A stretch of DNA of 64,000 nt from Brenneria izbisi (lineage in GTDB: Bacteria; Pseudomonadota; Gammaproteobacteria; Enterobacterales; Enterobacteriaceae): contig NZ_JAMPJU010000001.1 in NCBI RefSeq assembly GCF_025840185.1, positions 529,896 through 593,895 on the forward strand. Reading direction: 5' to 3'. The position numbers and the translations under genes are program-made. The notes beneath the pieces are model-generated. The model was not told the origin of the DNA. It was given only the letters and a program-made list of their open reading frames with translations, and ran no database searches. Every line of letters begins with the position of its first letter. Within the stretch, counting starts at the first letter, position 1. This document shows, one piece after another, positions 29,895 to 40,098 of the stretch.

Positions 29895-29925
29895 ATGAGA
29901 TGCCGTAAATGCGGAATGAAATGCC
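29895..29925 (-). promoter_or_regulatory. YpdB binding site (tandem GGCATTTCAT box)
   Basis: On the minus strand GGCATTTCAT (complement of 29916-29925) and GGCATCTCAT (29895-29904) are direct repeats separated by exactly 11 bases. This is the published architecture of the E. coli YpdB site at yhjX (GGCATTTCAT-N11-GGCATTTCAT), with one mismatch. It begins one base after the ypdB stop and lies about 150 bases before yhjX. Confidence 0.85.
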
Positions 29926-29926
29926 G

Positions 29927-30676
29927 TTAAAGACGCATCAATGACCTGAATTCTTTTACCTTGCTGCGGCTGACAGGCACTTCAAAATCCAAATCGTTCA
30001 GGCGCAAAATATAAGTATTGTTAAACCAGGGTACAATCTCACAAATTTTGGTCAGATTGACGCAGTAAGAACGGTGACAACGGAAAAAAAACGTTTCCGG
30101 TAGCCGGTTGCAGAACTCGGTGATATTCATCGGCATGATGAACGTTTCGCGCCGGGTATAAACCAGCGTGACTTTTTCCTGCGCAGCGGCGTAATAGATA
30201 TTATTGATGTCCGTGACGATAATGCGTTCATCTTTCATCAGATTAATCGTTTGTTGCGCGCTCCGCTGAGCGCTAATGCTATTTTCCGGTTCGATGGCTG
30301 CGGGTAACTGTCGTTGCCGCCATGCTGTTTCCAATTTTTGCAGCATAGTAACGATACGTGACTCATGATAAGGCTTGAGGATATAGTCAAAAGCTTCCAC
30401 TTCAAACGCTTCAACCGCATGTTCCTTATACGCCGTAATAAAGATGATATAGGGCTTATTTACATATTTACTGATATTTTGCGCCAACCAGACGCCATCC
30501 AGAGATGGAATATTAATATCCAGAAAAATCGCATCCACCTCGTGGTGCTGGAGATATTTCAGTACATCCAGCCCGTCGTCAAAGATGGCGTCAATATCGA
30601 TATTACTGTGTTGCTTGATGAGATAACTCAACTCTTGTTGAGCGAGAAACTCATCCTCGACAATAATGGCTTTCAT
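29927..30676 (-). CDS. ypdB: LytTR response regulator YpdB (PyrR)
   Basis: The 249-residue regulator has a receiver domain (1-120) with phosphoacceptor D53 in FLDINIPS and acidic E7/D8, and a C-terminal LytTR DNA-binding domain (about 145-245, with [12 protein letters not shown] and [13 protein letters not shown]). Both halves match E. coli YpdB almost throughout. Phosphorylated by YpdA, it activates yhjX. Its start overlaps the ypdA stop by four bases (ATGA), so the pair is translationally coupled. Confidence 0.93.
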   Translation of the reverse strand: MKAIIVEDEFLAQQELSYLIKQHSNIDIDAIFDDGLDVLKYLQHHEVDAIFLDINIPSLDGVWLAQNISKYVNKPYIIFITAYKEHAVEAFEVEAFDYILKPYHESRIVTMLQKLETAWRQRQLPAAIEPENSISAQRSAQQTINLMKDERIIVTDINNIYYAAAQEKVTLVYTRRETFIMPMNITEFCNRLPETFFFRCHRSYCVNLTKICEIVPWFNNTYILRLNDLDFEVPVSRSKVKEFRSLMRL

Positions 30677-32418
30677 TGTTCACCTCCTGATAAACTGGCT
30701 GTGGAATCCAATGCTTCCGCCCCACTTCTCATCTCAGGGATCGCTGACTGCGGTATATCAACGCGTGGAATATAAAAATAGATTTCGGTTCCCGGTTCGA
30801 GACGACGAAGATGTAATCCCTCGCCGTAAAGCAAACGAACCCGGTGGTGCACATTCAGCAAGCCGATTTTATTACCCGGCATTTCATTCCTCGCCACCCG
30901 ATCCATCGTCTCCTGGCTGATACCATGTCCGGTATCTTTCACCGCCACCAGCAATCGTTCGCCCTGATCCTTCACCGACAGCACCACCGTCCCCTTGCCG
31001 CGACAAGGCTGAATACCATGCACAATGGCATTTTCCACCAACGGCTGAATTAACAGACTGGGGATCTTGTAGGTCAAATCGTCATCAATATCGTAGATAA
31101 CCGTCAGTTTTGAACCAAACCGTGCCTGTTCAATCGCAATATAGTCACGGATCTGATAGAGCTCTTTTTTAATATCAATCAGCGAGTCATCATTCAGTTC
31201 CAGGTTATAACGCAAATAGCGGGATAAATTGATCACCAATTGACGTGCGGTATCGGGATTTATTCGAATGGATGAAGAAATAGCATTCAGCGCATTAAAA
31301 AGAAAATGCGGGTTGATTTTACTTTGCAAGGCGCGCAGTTCCGCTTTATTCGCCATATCACGCAGTTGTTCCGTACGGGAAACTTCAATCTGCGTTGACA
31401 TAATTTGCGATAATCCCACGGCCATCACCCGCAATGAATAGGTAATTTTATGCGCATGGCAATAGTAGATTTTCAGCGTTCCCGTTACCTGTCCATGTTC
31501 CCAGAGAGGAATAATAATCATCGAATGGATCTGCGGCGTCAGATGCTGTTCATCATTATTTTTGATGATAATCTTGCCATCTTTCATCGCCTGCTGCGTC
31601 ATCGGGCTGATGATATCGTGTTCAATCTGATATTTTTCCTTCCCAACACCCACATAGGCCAGAATATGTTGAGTATTGGTGATCGCCACCGCATCGGCGT
31701 TGATTTCCGTGCGAATGATATTGCAGATAGAGGCTAAGGAATCATTATTGATATTGCGGAAATAAGGCAGCGTTTTACGGGCGATATCCAGCGCGAGTTT
31801 TGCCTGTCGCGCGGCGATCACTTCTTTTTCATTAGCGACGCCCTGCACCAACTGTACGATAAGCCCGATACACACCGTACCCAAAATCATCGGCACCGCG
31901 ATTTTGGAAACAATATCCAGCCCCAGTTCAATCGGCGTGGCCCAGGCAACCACCAGCAACATAGTAAGCGATTCGCACAACATGCCGCCCAGAATCCCCA
32001 TGCTCCATTGCTGCTCTTTTTTAACTTTCTTATTAATATAACCGGCGGTCGCACCGGCAATAATGCTGGTGATTAAACAAGGTACGGATGTAATGCCATC
32101 AATATCTATCAGATATCGATGAACACCGGCAATCACCCCGGTAGCGATCCCTACCCACGGCCCAAACAGAATCCCGCCGGACATCACCGCAATAATGCGC
32201 ACATTGACCAGCGAACCTTCAACATTAATACCGGAATACGTGCCAAACAGCGCGAATAACGAAAAAATAGCCGTTACCGTGACACGCTCTCTGGGTGAAT
32301 AATGTTCTTTTTGCAACAGTTGCCGGAATTGCCGCGTGCGGGTAAGCAAAAAAAGACAAATCAGCATCAGGGCTGCGCGGTCAAATACCGCGAGCAACAT
32401 TTCAAATATTTCGTGCAC
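30673..32418 (-). CDS. ypdA: Pyruvate-responsive sensor histidine kinase YpdA (PyrS)
   Basis: The 581-residue LytS-type kinase has six or so membrane helices (5TMR-LYT, residues 1-200), a GAF domain (about 225-355), the phosphoacceptor helix with [18 protein letters not shown], and a C-terminal ATPase with [12 protein letters not shown] and [12 protein letters not shown]. In E. coli YpdA responds to high external pyruvate. I chose the GTG at 32418 because it aligns with the E. coli start ([17 protein letters not shown]); the frame stays open upstream to 32586 but with family-foreign sequence. No strong ribosome site is visible. Confidence 0.88.
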   Translation of the reverse strand: MHEIFEMLLAVFDRAALMLICLFLLTRTRQFRQLLQKEHYSPRERVTVTAIFSLFALFGTYSGINVEGSLVNVRIIAVMSGGILFGPWVGIATGVIAGVHRYLIDIDGITSVPCLITSIIAGATAGYINKKVKKEQQWSMGILGGMLCESLTMLLVVAWATPIELGLDIVSKIAVPMILGTVCIGLIVQLVQGVANEKEVIAARQAKLALDIARKTLPYFRNINNDSLASICNIIRTEINADAVAITNTQHILAYVGVGKEKYQIEHDIISPMTQQAMKDGKIIIKNNDEQHLTPQIHSMIIIPLWEHGQVTGTLKIYYCHAHKITYSLRVMAVGLSQIMSTQIEVSRTEQLRDMANKAELRALQSKINPHFLFNALNAISSSIRINPDTARQLVINLSRYLRYNLELNDDSLIDIKKELYQIRDYIAIEQARFGSKLTVIYDIDDDLTYKIPSLLIQPLVENAIVHGIQPCRGKGTVVLSVKDQGERLLVAVKDTGHGISQETMDRVARNEMPGNKIGLLNVHHRVRLLYGEGLHLRRLEPGTEIYFYIPRVDIPQSAIPEMRSGAEALDSTASLSGGEQ

Positions 32419-32658
32419 AGCGAATTCCGAAAACCAGAACGACAAGGGGGTCACTATAAAAAATATGTGATCTACATTCCACTTTTTAGTGCAGCGGAAG
32501 CGAATACCGGCCATCGTCTCCAGACGGGAGCAAAGCGTACATCTGGCGCTGTTGACACGGAAAATGTCACGAAACGGCAGCCTCATCAGCCTGATAAAAG
32601 GCTCTTTACGTTCTGACCGTTTCCTGACTTATCCGGCAGACTCGATTCGCAAATCAAT

Positions 32659-32681
32659 CTGATCATATATTCTATGATCAG
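32659..32681. promoter_or_regulatory. Perfect inverted repeat between GGDEF-EAL gene and ypdA
   Basis: CTGATCATA and TATGATCAG are perfect 9-base arms around TATTC, with a further GATCAG copy at 32691-32696. It lies about 240 bases upstream of ypdA on its strand and after the GGDEF-EAL stop. There is no T-run on either side, so an operator is more likely than a terminator. Confidence 0.4.
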
Positions 32682-32708
32682 ATGTTCTGGGATCAGATGT
32701 ACATTGAA

Positions 32709-34883
32709 CTATTGCTTTACGGAGTGCGGAATATCAAGTTTCAACAATCGGGTAAAATCGTCGGCAGGCATCGGACAACCGAACAGATATCCTTGCACTT
32801 CCTCACAGCCTTGGCTCCTCAGCAGTTCGCACTGCTGCTGGGTTTCGACCCCTTCAGCAATCACGCCCAGTCCGAAGCTTTTTCCGAGATAAAGGAGCGC
32901 CCGGACAATCGCTTCATCAGTCGAAGACTCGCACATACTGCGTACAAACGTCTGATCAATCTTAAGCCTGGTCACCGGGTAGTTTTTTAACATACTCAAT
33001 GACGCGTAGCCCGTGCCGTAATCATCAAACGCGATACCGATTCCTGCATTTTTCAGCGTATTCAGCGGCTGTAACACGCTTTCATCGAAGCGCAAAATAA
33101 TGTTTTCCGTAATTTCCAGTTCCAGTGCACTGGCGGGTAACCCGGTTTCCACCAGCACATCGGTGATCTTTTGCAGCAACATATCGGAACGAAACTGCAC
33201 GCTAAACAGATTAATGCTGATGCGAAAATGCGAGGCGCCTGCGTTGTACCATTGAGCGGCCTGTGCGCAGGCGGTTTTGACCACCCAATCCCCCACGCGT
33301 TCGGCCCATGCCCCGTACTCCAATGCGGCAAGAAACGCGCCCGGCGTCAATAAACCTCTTGTCGGGTGACGCCATCGCAATAATGCTTCCGCACCGACGA
33401 TCTCATCGCTCATCAGACTCACCAGCGGCTGATAAAACAACTCAAACTCATTTTGCGCATAGGCGCGCACGAATTCCTGTTGAAAAGCATGTCTTGCCTG
33501 AAAAATTTCGCGGAGTTCCTGGGTAAACAACCGATAGCAGTTCCGCCCTTCCGTTTTAGCCTGATAAAGCGCCAAATCGACGCTGGTCAAGAGCTCTTGC
33601 GCCGTAGTGCCGTGTTTCGGCGCCAATACAACCCCGATACTGGCGCTGATATTGATTTGGTGGTCGTCAACAAAGATAGCCTGCGAAATGTCATGGATGA
33701 TTTTTTTCGCAAAATTGGCAATCGCCAGTTGATCATTCAACCCCGGAAATAACAGGGCAAATTCATCGCCTCCCATACGGGCAACCAAATCGCCAGGCCG
33801 TACAATGGTCTGAAGCGTCTTCGCGACACTAACCAGGATATGGTCGCCACAAGTATGACCCAGACTGTCGTTCACATCCTTGAAGCCATCCAGATCAACC
33901 ATCATTACACAGGCAGTGGCGTTGTTTCTTAGCATCTGCTCCAGATTGGAAGCCAGCAGCATGCGGTTTGCCAACCCGGTGAGCGGATCCATATGCGCCA
34001 GCAAAAATAAGCGTTCTTCATTGCGTCGCCGCTCGGTAATATCACGCATGATCACGCCATAGCTGATACTGGCGTCCTCGCCCCACATGGAAACCGACAC
34101 TTCGACCAACAATGAAACGCCGCTTCTCGCCCGGACATGCAATTCCAGCGTGATGCCCCTGGTCAACGCATGCCGATCGACAATCAACTGATCCAATTGC
34201 GCACGCTCATCTTCGGCGACAAGGATATGAATATCTGAACCGATGATTTCATCAACCGTATAACCAAACAATTTTTGCGCCGCCGCATTCCAGAAAGTAA
34301 TCGTGCCGTGACCATCAACGCAAATAATACTGTCTGGCGAGGTGTTGGCGATATTTTCAAACTGGATCCGACTGGCCTTGCGCGCCAGATCCAGACGCCG
34401 CATCTCCAGCTTATCCATCACCAATGCGGCTAAGTCCTGCAAGTTATGTTTATCTCTGGCGCTCAGGGAAGGATGCGGTTTGACGTCAACAATACAGAGC
34501 GTGCCAATCGCATGACCCGTCAGCGTCCTTAACGGAATACCCGCATAAAAACGGATATAGGGTTCGCCAGTTACCAACGGATTATGTTCAAAACGCGGAT
34601 CCTGGAGGGTATCAGGCACCACCATGATTTTATTTTTCAAAATCGCATAGGCACAAAAAGAGAACTCTCTTGGCGTCTCATAAAAAGGCATGCCAAGACT
34701 GGCGATAAATATCTGTCGTTCTGATTCCACCAGAGAAACCCAAACGAGAGGCATGTTAAAAACATTGGCCGCCAGATTGATCAAATTATTGAGATCGCTA
34801 TCAAATAAATAATTGTTAACGCCATACTCACCAAGAGCAGCAAGACGAGCAGTTTCATCTTTGCCTATCGGGGCTGGGCTCAT
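32709..34883 (-). CDS. GAF-PAS-GGDEF-EAL protein (cyclic-di-GMP turnover)
   Basis: The 724-residue cytoplasmic protein has, in order, a GAF domain (about 20-165), a PAS domain (175-290), a diguanylate cyclase domain (305-465) with intact active-site GGDEF in RMGGDEFAL, and a phosphodiesterase domain (475-715). The EAL signature (AEALLRW), DDYGTGYASL and EGVETQQQ are intact. Either or both activities are possible. The second ATG (34883) is preceded by AGGGGGAA and was preferred over 34898. Neither sensor domain reveals its ligand. A 21-bp tandem repeat lies in its upstream region. Confidence 0.88.
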   Translation of the reverse strand: MSPAPIGKDETARLAALGEYGVNNYLFDSDLNNLINLAANVFNMPLVWVSLVESERQIFIASLGMPFYETPREFSFCAYAILKNKIMVVPDTLQDPRFEHNPLVTGEPYIRFYAGIPLRTLTGHAIGTLCIVDVKPHPSLSARDKHNLQDLAALVMDKLEMRRLDLARKASRIQFENIANTSPDSIICVDGHGTITFWNAAAQKLFGYTVDEIIGSDIHILVAEDERAQLDQLIVDRHALTRGITLELHVRARSGVSLLVEVSVSMWGEDASISYGVIMRDITERRRNEERLFLLAHMDPLTGLANRMLLASNLEQMLRNNATACVMMVDLDGFKDVNDSLGHTCGDHILVSVAKTLQTIVRPGDLVARMGGDEFALLFPGLNDQLAIANFAKKIIHDISQAIFVDDHQINISASIGVVLAPKHGTTAQELLTSVDLALYQAKTEGRNCYRLFTQELREIFQARHAFQQEFVRAYAQNEFELFYQPLVSLMSDEIVGAEALLRWRHPTRGLLTPGAFLAALEYGAWAERVGDWVVKTACAQAAQWYNAGASHFRISINLFSVQFRSDMLLQKITDVLVETGLPASALELEITENIILRFDESVLQPLNTLKNAGIGIAFDDYGTGYASLSMLKNYPVTRLKIDQTFVRSMCESSTDEAIVRALLYLGKSFGLGVIAEGVETQQQCELLRSQGCEEVQGYLFGCPMPADDFTRLLKLDIPHSVKQ

Positions 34884-35477
34884 AGGTTCCCCCTGCATAT
34901 CTATCGTATCCAGATTAAAAGAGTTAGAAATCTAATTAGTCACCGTATGTAATAACTTCAATACGGATCATCAACTAACGCCGACAAGCTAAAAAACGAG
35001 TAATGCGCCCATTTTCAGAGCAGTAAATCCCTATGGATAGAAATCATTATGGCAAAAGATCCTAAGTCTACCACCCCCTGGCATTAACAATAGTTACGGC
35101 TAGAAACATCAAGATATTTTGATTATGGGTTGTTCAACAATGATTATAGGTTGATCAACAAATAGTGCGGTGCTCGACAAACTCAGGACGAAGTCGCCAG
35201 ATGAAGTGATCTGGTTTCAAATCTGAAATATATTTATGCATGATAAAAGCGCCTGCCGTTCATCTGTGCCAACCGGTATTCTGGATCGATTAATGCGGAC
35301 GCTATCGCTGGAAAAAATACTTAATCCTATATCTTTTATGCAGATAGGCTGGAGTTTGTTATACCGATGCGATTACAAGATAGAAGGGAAAAGTACAATC
35401 TCGTATTTATTGGTAACTAGATATTCAAGGTCAGCCTATTCATTCACATCACAAACAATATGCTAACCACAATCTCA
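34884..35477. other. Long non-coding gap upstream of the GGDEF-EAL gene
   Basis: No convincing gene is seen in 594 bases. The stretch is AT-rich and holds the 21-bp tandem repeat and a short inverted pair CCGTAT/ATACGG near 34941-34966. A 76-codon plus-strand frame at 35236-35466 has no ribosome site or family resemblance and was not annotated. Confidence 0.6.
35120..35161 (-). repeat. Two contiguous 21-bp repeats, operator-like
   Basis: Unit 1 (35120-35140) and unit 2 (35141-35161) match at 19 of 21 bases: TGATTATxGGTTGxTCAACAA. Each holds the palindrome GTTGWTCAAC, perfect in unit 2. The 21-bp pitch is two helical turns, so two regulator dimers would bind the same DNA face. They lie about 240 bases upstream of the GGDEF-EAL gene. 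The regulator is unknown. Confidence 0.6.
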
Positions 35478-35735
35478 TCAAGCAGGAAAATAGCTTATCG
35501 AATGTTCCGGCGTATCGTTTTTTGCCTTGATGATTAAATCCCAATTCCCGGTATAGGGAACCGTTAAATAAATCTCATTTTCCGCACTGACGCTTATCAT
35601 ATCCGGCATGGCGGTTTGATTCCGGGCGCTCTCCGCCTGCTCGCCACTAACCATTTGAAGTTCAAATACATTCGAACAACGTACAATCACCGTATCACCG
35701 CCAAAAAGACTCAAACAGGTGCGAATTACAGACAT
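35478..35735 (-). CDS. Small DUF1883-like protein
   Basis: The 85-residue protein has the alternating pattern DTVIVRCSN...IYLTVPYTGNWDLIIKA, resembling the small beta-rich DUF1883 fold found alone or fused to effector domains. The ATG at 35735 follows GGGGAGG at good spacing. There is no signal peptide. It stands alone, divergent from a small conserved protein at 36115. Function is unknown and the family link is tentative. Confidence 0.5.
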   Translation of the reverse strand: MSVIRTCLSLFGGDTVIVRCSNVFELQMVSGEQAESARNQTAMPDMISVSAENEIYLTVPYTGNWDLIIKAKNDTPEHSISYFPA

Positions 35736-36114
35736 ACATCCTCCCCGACATGCCGCTACCAGCATGCCTTTATGAAATCAATCGACTGCGTTATTTCCCA
35801 CAACGGGATTTTCATAAGAACAAAATGCATATCGAAAAATTGTGATTTAGATCAAATTAAATCTACGTTTTTAATAAAGTCGCGGCGTAATAAGATGAAG
35901 CCATAAAACGACTTATTTCATTAGATTTCTTGATAGCGGTAATTACCGGACTGAATAACAAAATAAACAGGCGAGGCTTTCATAACATGAAATACAAAAA
36001 ACGCGCAATACTATGTTTTCTCAATGATTATACTCATCGTAATCCTGACGGAAGGTAGAAACACAATCCCGCGCCTATACTCATAGCATCATCAGTAAGA
36101 TTTCAGAGGCAACT
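35736..36114. other. Divergent promoter region, no gene seen
   Basis: The 379 bases are AT-rich and lie between two divergently transcribed small genes. No ORF with a ribosome site, hairpin terminator or repeat was found; it most likely holds the two promoters. Confidence 0.5.
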
Positions 36115-36381
36115 ATGCTTTGGTTTGAAGAAGGTCTGTATGTGAGAATAAAAGAGTTGGAAAATGGCCCTACCCCTTTGCCACTCAAAAGCGGCTTTAA
36201 TACTGAAATGGCATACCGCGCAATTGGCGTATTCAATCCATCTGAAACGTCTGACGCCTATTACATCCTGTCCAATGACCGGGATGAAGTTTGGTTTATC
36301 TGTAACCGCCACCTGAGAACCGTCGCGCTGTCACCCCTGCCAGCCAATTTCAGACGCCCATTGGCCTCATTTCAGCAATGA
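36115..36381 (+). CDS. Small conserved hypothetical protein
   Basis: The 88-residue soluble protein reads MLWFEEGLYVRIKELENGPT and includes YYILSNDRDEVWFICNRHLR. It looks like a compact beta-rich enterobacterial protein seen next to icd; I cannot name a function. AGAGGCA lies about seven bases before the ATG, the coding bias resembles its neighbours, and a terminator shared with icd follows directly. There is no signal peptide or membrane segment. Confidence 0.6.
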   Translation: MLWFEEGLYVRIKELENGPTPLPLKSGFNTEMAYRAIGVFNPSETSDAYYILSNDRDEVWFICNRHLRTVALSPLPANFRRPLASFQQ

Positions 36382-36382
36382 A

Positions 36383-36414
36383 AACAAAGAGGCCGATAAC
36401 AGCCTCCTTGTTCT
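36383..36414. terminator. Bidirectional terminator between the small gene and icd
   Basis: ACAAAGAGGC and GCCTCCTTGT pair with one mismatch around CGATAACA. T-rich flanks on both strands suit the two convergent genes. Confidence 0.7.
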
Positions 36415-36434
36415 TAATCTTCGACAGACACTGA

Positions 36435-37688
36435 TTACATGTTATCGATGATGTCCTGCGCAAACTCACTACATTTCCGCAGCTTAGCGCCTTCCATCAG
36501 CCGTTCGAAATCGTAGGTCACGGTCTTGTTCTTGATCGCACCCTCAACGCCTTTAACAATTAAATCCGCCGCTTCGAACCATTGCAGGTGACGCAGCATC
36601 ATCTCAGCGGACAGGATAACGGAGCCGGGGTTCACTTTGTCCTGCCCCGCGTATTTCGGTGCTGTGCCGTGAGTCGCTTCGAACAGGGCACATTCATCGC
36701 CGATGTTGGCGCCCGGCGCGATGCCAATACCGCCAACCTGTGCGGCCAGAGCATCGGAAATATAGTCGCCGTTAAGGTTCATACAGGCGATAACGTCATA
36801 TTCGGCAGGACGCAGCAGGATTTGCTGCAAAAAGGCATCGGCAATGACGTCTTTCACCACAATGTCTTTGCCGGTGTTCGGATTTTTGATTTTTACCCAC
36901 GGTCCGCCATCGATCAGTTCACCGCCAAATTCCTCGCGCGCCAACTGGTAGCCCCAGTCTTTAAAGGCGCCCTCGGTGAATTTCATGATGTTGCCTTTGT
37001 GCACCAGAGTGACGGAATCACGATCATTGGTGATGGCATATTCAATCGCGGCGCGAACCAGGCGTTTCGTGCCTTGTTCGGAACAAGGTTTAATACCGAT
37101 ACCACACTGCTCAGGGAAACGGATTTTATTGACGCCCATTTCATCACGCAGGAATTTGATAACTTTATCCGCTTCCGCCGACCCCGCTTTCCATTCGATT
37201 CCGGCGTAGATATCTTCCGCATTTTCACGGAAGATCACCATATTGGTCAGTTCAGGATGTTTTACCGGGCTGGGCGTGCCTTCATAGTAGCGAACCGGAC
37301 GCAGACAGACATACAAGTCCAACTGTTGTCGCAGCGCAACGTTCAGCGAACGAATGCCGCCGCCGACTGGCGTCGTCAACGGGCCTTTAATCGCAACACG
37401 GTATTCACGAATCAGATCCAGCGTTTCTTCCGGCAGCCAAACGTCTTTACCATAAATTTGTGTGGATTTTTCGCCAGTATAAATTTCCATCCAGGAAATC
37501 GCGCGCTGCCCCTGATAGGCTTTTTTCACCGCCGCGTTCACGACATTGATCATAGCTGGCGTCACATCGACACCAATGCCGTCCCCTTCAATAAACGGAA
37601 TAACCGGATTATTGGGAACAATCAGTTTGCCCAGGGCATCAACCGTGATCTTTTGCCCGTCTGTCGGTACAACTACTTTGCTTTCCAT
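36435..37688 (-). CDS. icd: Isocitrate dehydrogenase (NADP+)
   Basis: The 417-residue TCA-cycle enzyme oxidises isocitrate to 2-oxoglutarate with NADP. Conserved segments include [15 protein letters not shown] with the serine phosphorylated by AceK in E. coli, the [17 protein letters not shown] metal and substrate region, and [11 protein letters not shown] in the cofactor site. Length matches E. coli. GGAG precedes the ATG. It is divergent from rluE, as in E. coli. Confidence 0.97.
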   Translation of the reverse strand: MESKVVVPTDGQKITVDALGKLIVPNNPVIPFIEGDGIGVDVTPAMINVVNAAVKKAYQGQRAISWMEIYTGEKSTQIYGKDVWLPEETLDLIREYRVAIKGPLTTPVGGGIRSLNVALRQQLDLYVCLRPVRYYEGTPSPVKHPELTNMVIFRENAEDIYAGIEWKAGSAEADKVIKFLRDEMGVNKIRFPEQCGIGIKPCSEQGTKRLVRAAIEYAITNDRDSVTLVHKGNIMKFTEGAFKDWGYQLAREEFGGELIDGGPWVKIKNPNTGKDIVVKDVIADAFLQQILLRPAEYDVIACMNLNGDYISDALAAQVGGIGIAPGANIGDECALFEATHGTAPKYAGQDKVNPGSVILSAEMMLRHLQWFEAADLIVKGVEGAIKNKTVTYDFERLMEGAKLRKCSEFAQDIIDNM

Positions 37689-37816
37689 TAACCTCTCCTT
37701 CGAGCGCAGTTTTGTTAATGACTTGTAAGATGTGGGTCAATACTACTTCAATGTTCAGCCCGCGCCAATCGCAAACTATTTCGAGTATAATGCTTTTGTT
37801 TTTCGCGGCTATAAAG

Positions 37817-38446
37817 ATGATGAAGAGATTCTCTGTTAAAAATCACAACGTTAAACGATTCAGTTCACAGACGGCAACTAAAAGGCGGGCAGATAACACC
37901 CCGCGGCGCGTCGTGCTGTTCAATAAACCCTTTGATGTCTTGCCGCAGTTCACTGATGAAGCGGGCCGCAAAACATTGAAAGACTATATCCCATTCAGCG
38001 GCATCTATGCAGCCGGACGTTTGGATCGCGATAGCGAAGGGCTGATGCTGCTGACCAATGACGGTAAGTTACAGGCCAGACTCACGCAACCAGCACAAAA
38101 AACGGCAAAAATCTATTATGTTCAGGTCGAAGGCATCCCGGATGAAGACGCGCTGGCGCGATTTCGGCGCGGGCTTGAACTGAAAGATGGAAAAACATTG
38201 CCGGCAGGCGCCGAGATCGTTGCGGCCCCGGCGTGGTTATGGCCACGTGTTCCACCGATTCGGGAGCGAAAAAGCATTCCCGATTGCTGGCTGAAAATTA
38301 CGTTGTATGAAGGGCGTAACCGGCAGGTCCGCCGCATGACCGCGCATATCGGTTACCCTACATTGCGTCTGATTCGCTACGGCATGGCCAACCATACCGT
38401 GGAAAATTTGTCACCCGGAGAATGGAAGGAAATCACAGATGTTTAA
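37817..38446 (+). CDS. rluE: 23S rRNA pseudouridine(2457) synthase RluE
   Basis: The 209-residue RsuA/RluB/E/F family enzyme has catalytic aspartate in [10 protein letters not shown] and the C-terminal [10 protein letters not shown] motif. It lacks an S4 domain, as RluE does. It modifies U2457 in the peptidyl transferase centre. The frame is open upstream to 37712 inside the icd promoter; the ATG at 37817 aligns with the family start (NHxVKRFSSQ). It overlaps nudJ by eight bases. Confidence 0.9.
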   Translation: MMKRFSVKNHNVKRFSSQTATKRRADNTPRRVVLFNKPFDVLPQFTDEAGRKTLKDYIPFSGIYAAGRLDRDSEGLMLLTNDGKLQARLTQPAQKTAKIYYVQVEGIPDEDALARFRRGLELKDGKTLPAGAEIVAAPAWLWPRVPPIRERKSIPDCWLKITLYEGRNRQVRRMTAHIGYPTLRLIRYGMANHTVENLSPGEWKEITDV

Positions 38447-38885
38447 ACCTCATGTTACGGTAGCCTGCGTTGTTCAGGCCGAGAACCATTTTCTGGTGGT
38501 TGAAGAGTTGATTAACGGCAAGCGTCTGTGGAATCAACCCGCAGGACATCTGGAAGCCGATGAAACCCTGATCCAAGCGGCCAGTCGTGAACTGTGGGAG
38601 GAAACCGGCATTCACGCCGTACCGCAACATTTTCTGCGTCTGCATCAATGGATTGCGCCCGACCAGACGCCGTTTCTGCGTTTCTGTTTTGCGCTCGATC
38701 TCCCGCATCGTGCCGCAACCCAGCCTCATGACAGCGATATCGACTGCTGCCGCTGGCTGAGCGCCGGGGAGATCCTGCATTCATCTTGCTTGCGATCCCC
38801 ACTGGTGGCGGAAAGTATTCGCTGCTATCAGCAGCCGGAACGCTATCCGTTGACGCTGCTGCAAGCCTTTAACTGGCCTTTTTAA
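38439..38885 (+). CDS. nudJ: Phosphatase NudJ (Nudix hydrolase)
   Basis: The 148-residue Nudix enzyme has the box GHLEADE...RELWEETGI at about residues 34-56. E. coli NudJ hydrolyses thiamine pyrophosphate precursors and nucleoside tri- and diphosphates to monophosphates. It lies in the conserved rluE-nudJ-mnmA-hflD-purB series and overlaps rluE, so the two are co-translated. Confidence 0.93.
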   Translation: MFKPHVTVACVVQAENHFLVVEELINGKRLWNQPAGHLEADETLIQAASRELWEETGIHAVPQHFLRLHQWIAPDQTPFLRFCFALDLPHRAATQPHDSDIDCCRWLSAGEILHSSCLRSPLVAESIRCYQQPERYPLTLLQAFNWPF

Positions 38886-38989
38886 CCGCCCGCGCGTCAG
38901 GAATAGCGGTGCAGGCCCCCACGCAACATGCTAAAATGCGCCGCTTGTTTTCGCTTTAACGCATAAGTATTTCAGTTCGTGAGACTTCC

Positions 38990-40096
38990 ATGTCAGATAA
39001 CAGCCAGAAAAAAGTGATTGTCGGTATGTCCGGCGGGGTTGATTCATCCGTTTCCGCCTACCTGTTACAGCAACAGGGTTATCATGTTGAAGGCCTGTTC
39101 ATGAAGAACTGGGAAGAGGATGACGACACCGAGTATTGCTCCGCAGCCACCGATCTTGCCGATGCCCAGGCCGTTTGCGATAAGCTGGGTATTGAACTGC
39201 ACACCGTCAACTTTGCCGCCGAATACTGGGATAACGTATTTGAATTGTTCCTGGCGGAATATAAAGCGGGCCGCACCCCCAACCCGGATATTCTGTGCAA
39301 CAAGGAAATCAAATTCAAAGCGTTTCTTGAGTTTGCCGCCGAAGATCTTGGCGCTGATTACATTGCGACAGGTCACTATGTCCGCCGTCAGGACGTTGAC
39401 GGCAAAAGCCGTTTGCTGCGCGGTGTGGATGGCAATAAAGACCAGAGCTACTTCCTTTATACGTTAAGCCACGATCAAATCGCGCAAAGCCTGTTCCCTG
39501 TCGGGGAACTGGAAAAACCCGAAGTTCGTAAAATCGCTGAGCAGTTGGAACTGGCTACCGCCAAAAAGAAAGATTCCACGGGAATTTGTTTCATCGGCGA
39601 GCGTAAATTCACCGATTTTCTGGCGCGCTATCTGCCTGCCCAGCCTGGCCCGATATTGTCCGTTGATGATGGCAAACCGATGGGACAGCATCAGGGGTTG
39701 ATGTACCACACACTGGGACAGCGTAAAGGATTAGGGATCGGCGGCGTCAAAGACGGCGGCGAAGATCCGTGGTACGTCGTGGACAAAGACGTCGCTAATA
39801 ATATTCTGTACGTCGCACAAGGGCATGAGCACCCGCGCCTGATGTCTTACGGGTTAATCGCTCAACAGTTGCATTGGGTTGACCGCCAACCGCTGACCGC
39901 GGCATTACGTTGCACGGTGAAAACCCGCTACCGTCAGGCAGATATCCCTTGTACGGTTACCCCACTCGGCGAAGATCGTCTCTCGGTACGTTTTGATGAA
40001 CTGGTCGCCGCGGTAACCCCAGGTCAGTCCGCCGTCTTCTATCTGGGTGACGTCTGCCTCGGCGGGGGTATCATTGAAGAACGCTTACAGGAGTGA
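38990..40096 (+). CDS. mnmA: tRNA-specific 2-thiouridylase MnmA
   Basis: The 368-residue enzyme adds sulfur to wobble U34 of tRNA-Lys, Glu and Gln. The PP-loop [10 protein letters not shown] is at residues 13-22. The two catalytic cysteines appear in LCNKEIKF (near 102) and [12 protein letters not shown] (near 199). Sulfur comes from the IscS-Tus relay through TusE. hflD starts just past the end. Confidence 0.97.
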   Translation: MSDNSQKKVIVGMSGGVDSSVSAYLLQQQGYHVEGLFMKNWEEDDDTEYCSAATDLADAQAVCDKLGIELHTVNFAAEYWDNVFELFLAEYKAGRTPNPDILCNKEIKFKAFLEFAAEDLGADYIATGHYVRRQDVDGKSRLLRGVDGNKDQSYFLYTLSHDQIAQSLFPVGELEKPEVRKIAEQLELATAKKKDSTGICFIGERKFTDFLARYLPAQPGPILSVDDGKPMGQHQGLMYHTLGQRKGLGIGGVKDGGEDPWYVVDKDVANNILYVAQGHEHPRLMSYGLIAQQLHWVDRQPLTAALRCTVKTRYRQADIPCTVTPLGEDRLSVRFDELVAAVTPGQSAVFYLGDVCLGGGIIEERLQE

Positions 40097-40098
40097 TT

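Noticed and set aside
35236..35466. 76-codon plus-strand frame
   Set aside because: It has no ribosome site, AT-driven composition and no similarity that I recognise.
36582..37691. 369-codon plus-strand frame
   Set aside because: It lies entirely antisense to icd, a clear core gene, and its product has no recognisable domain.
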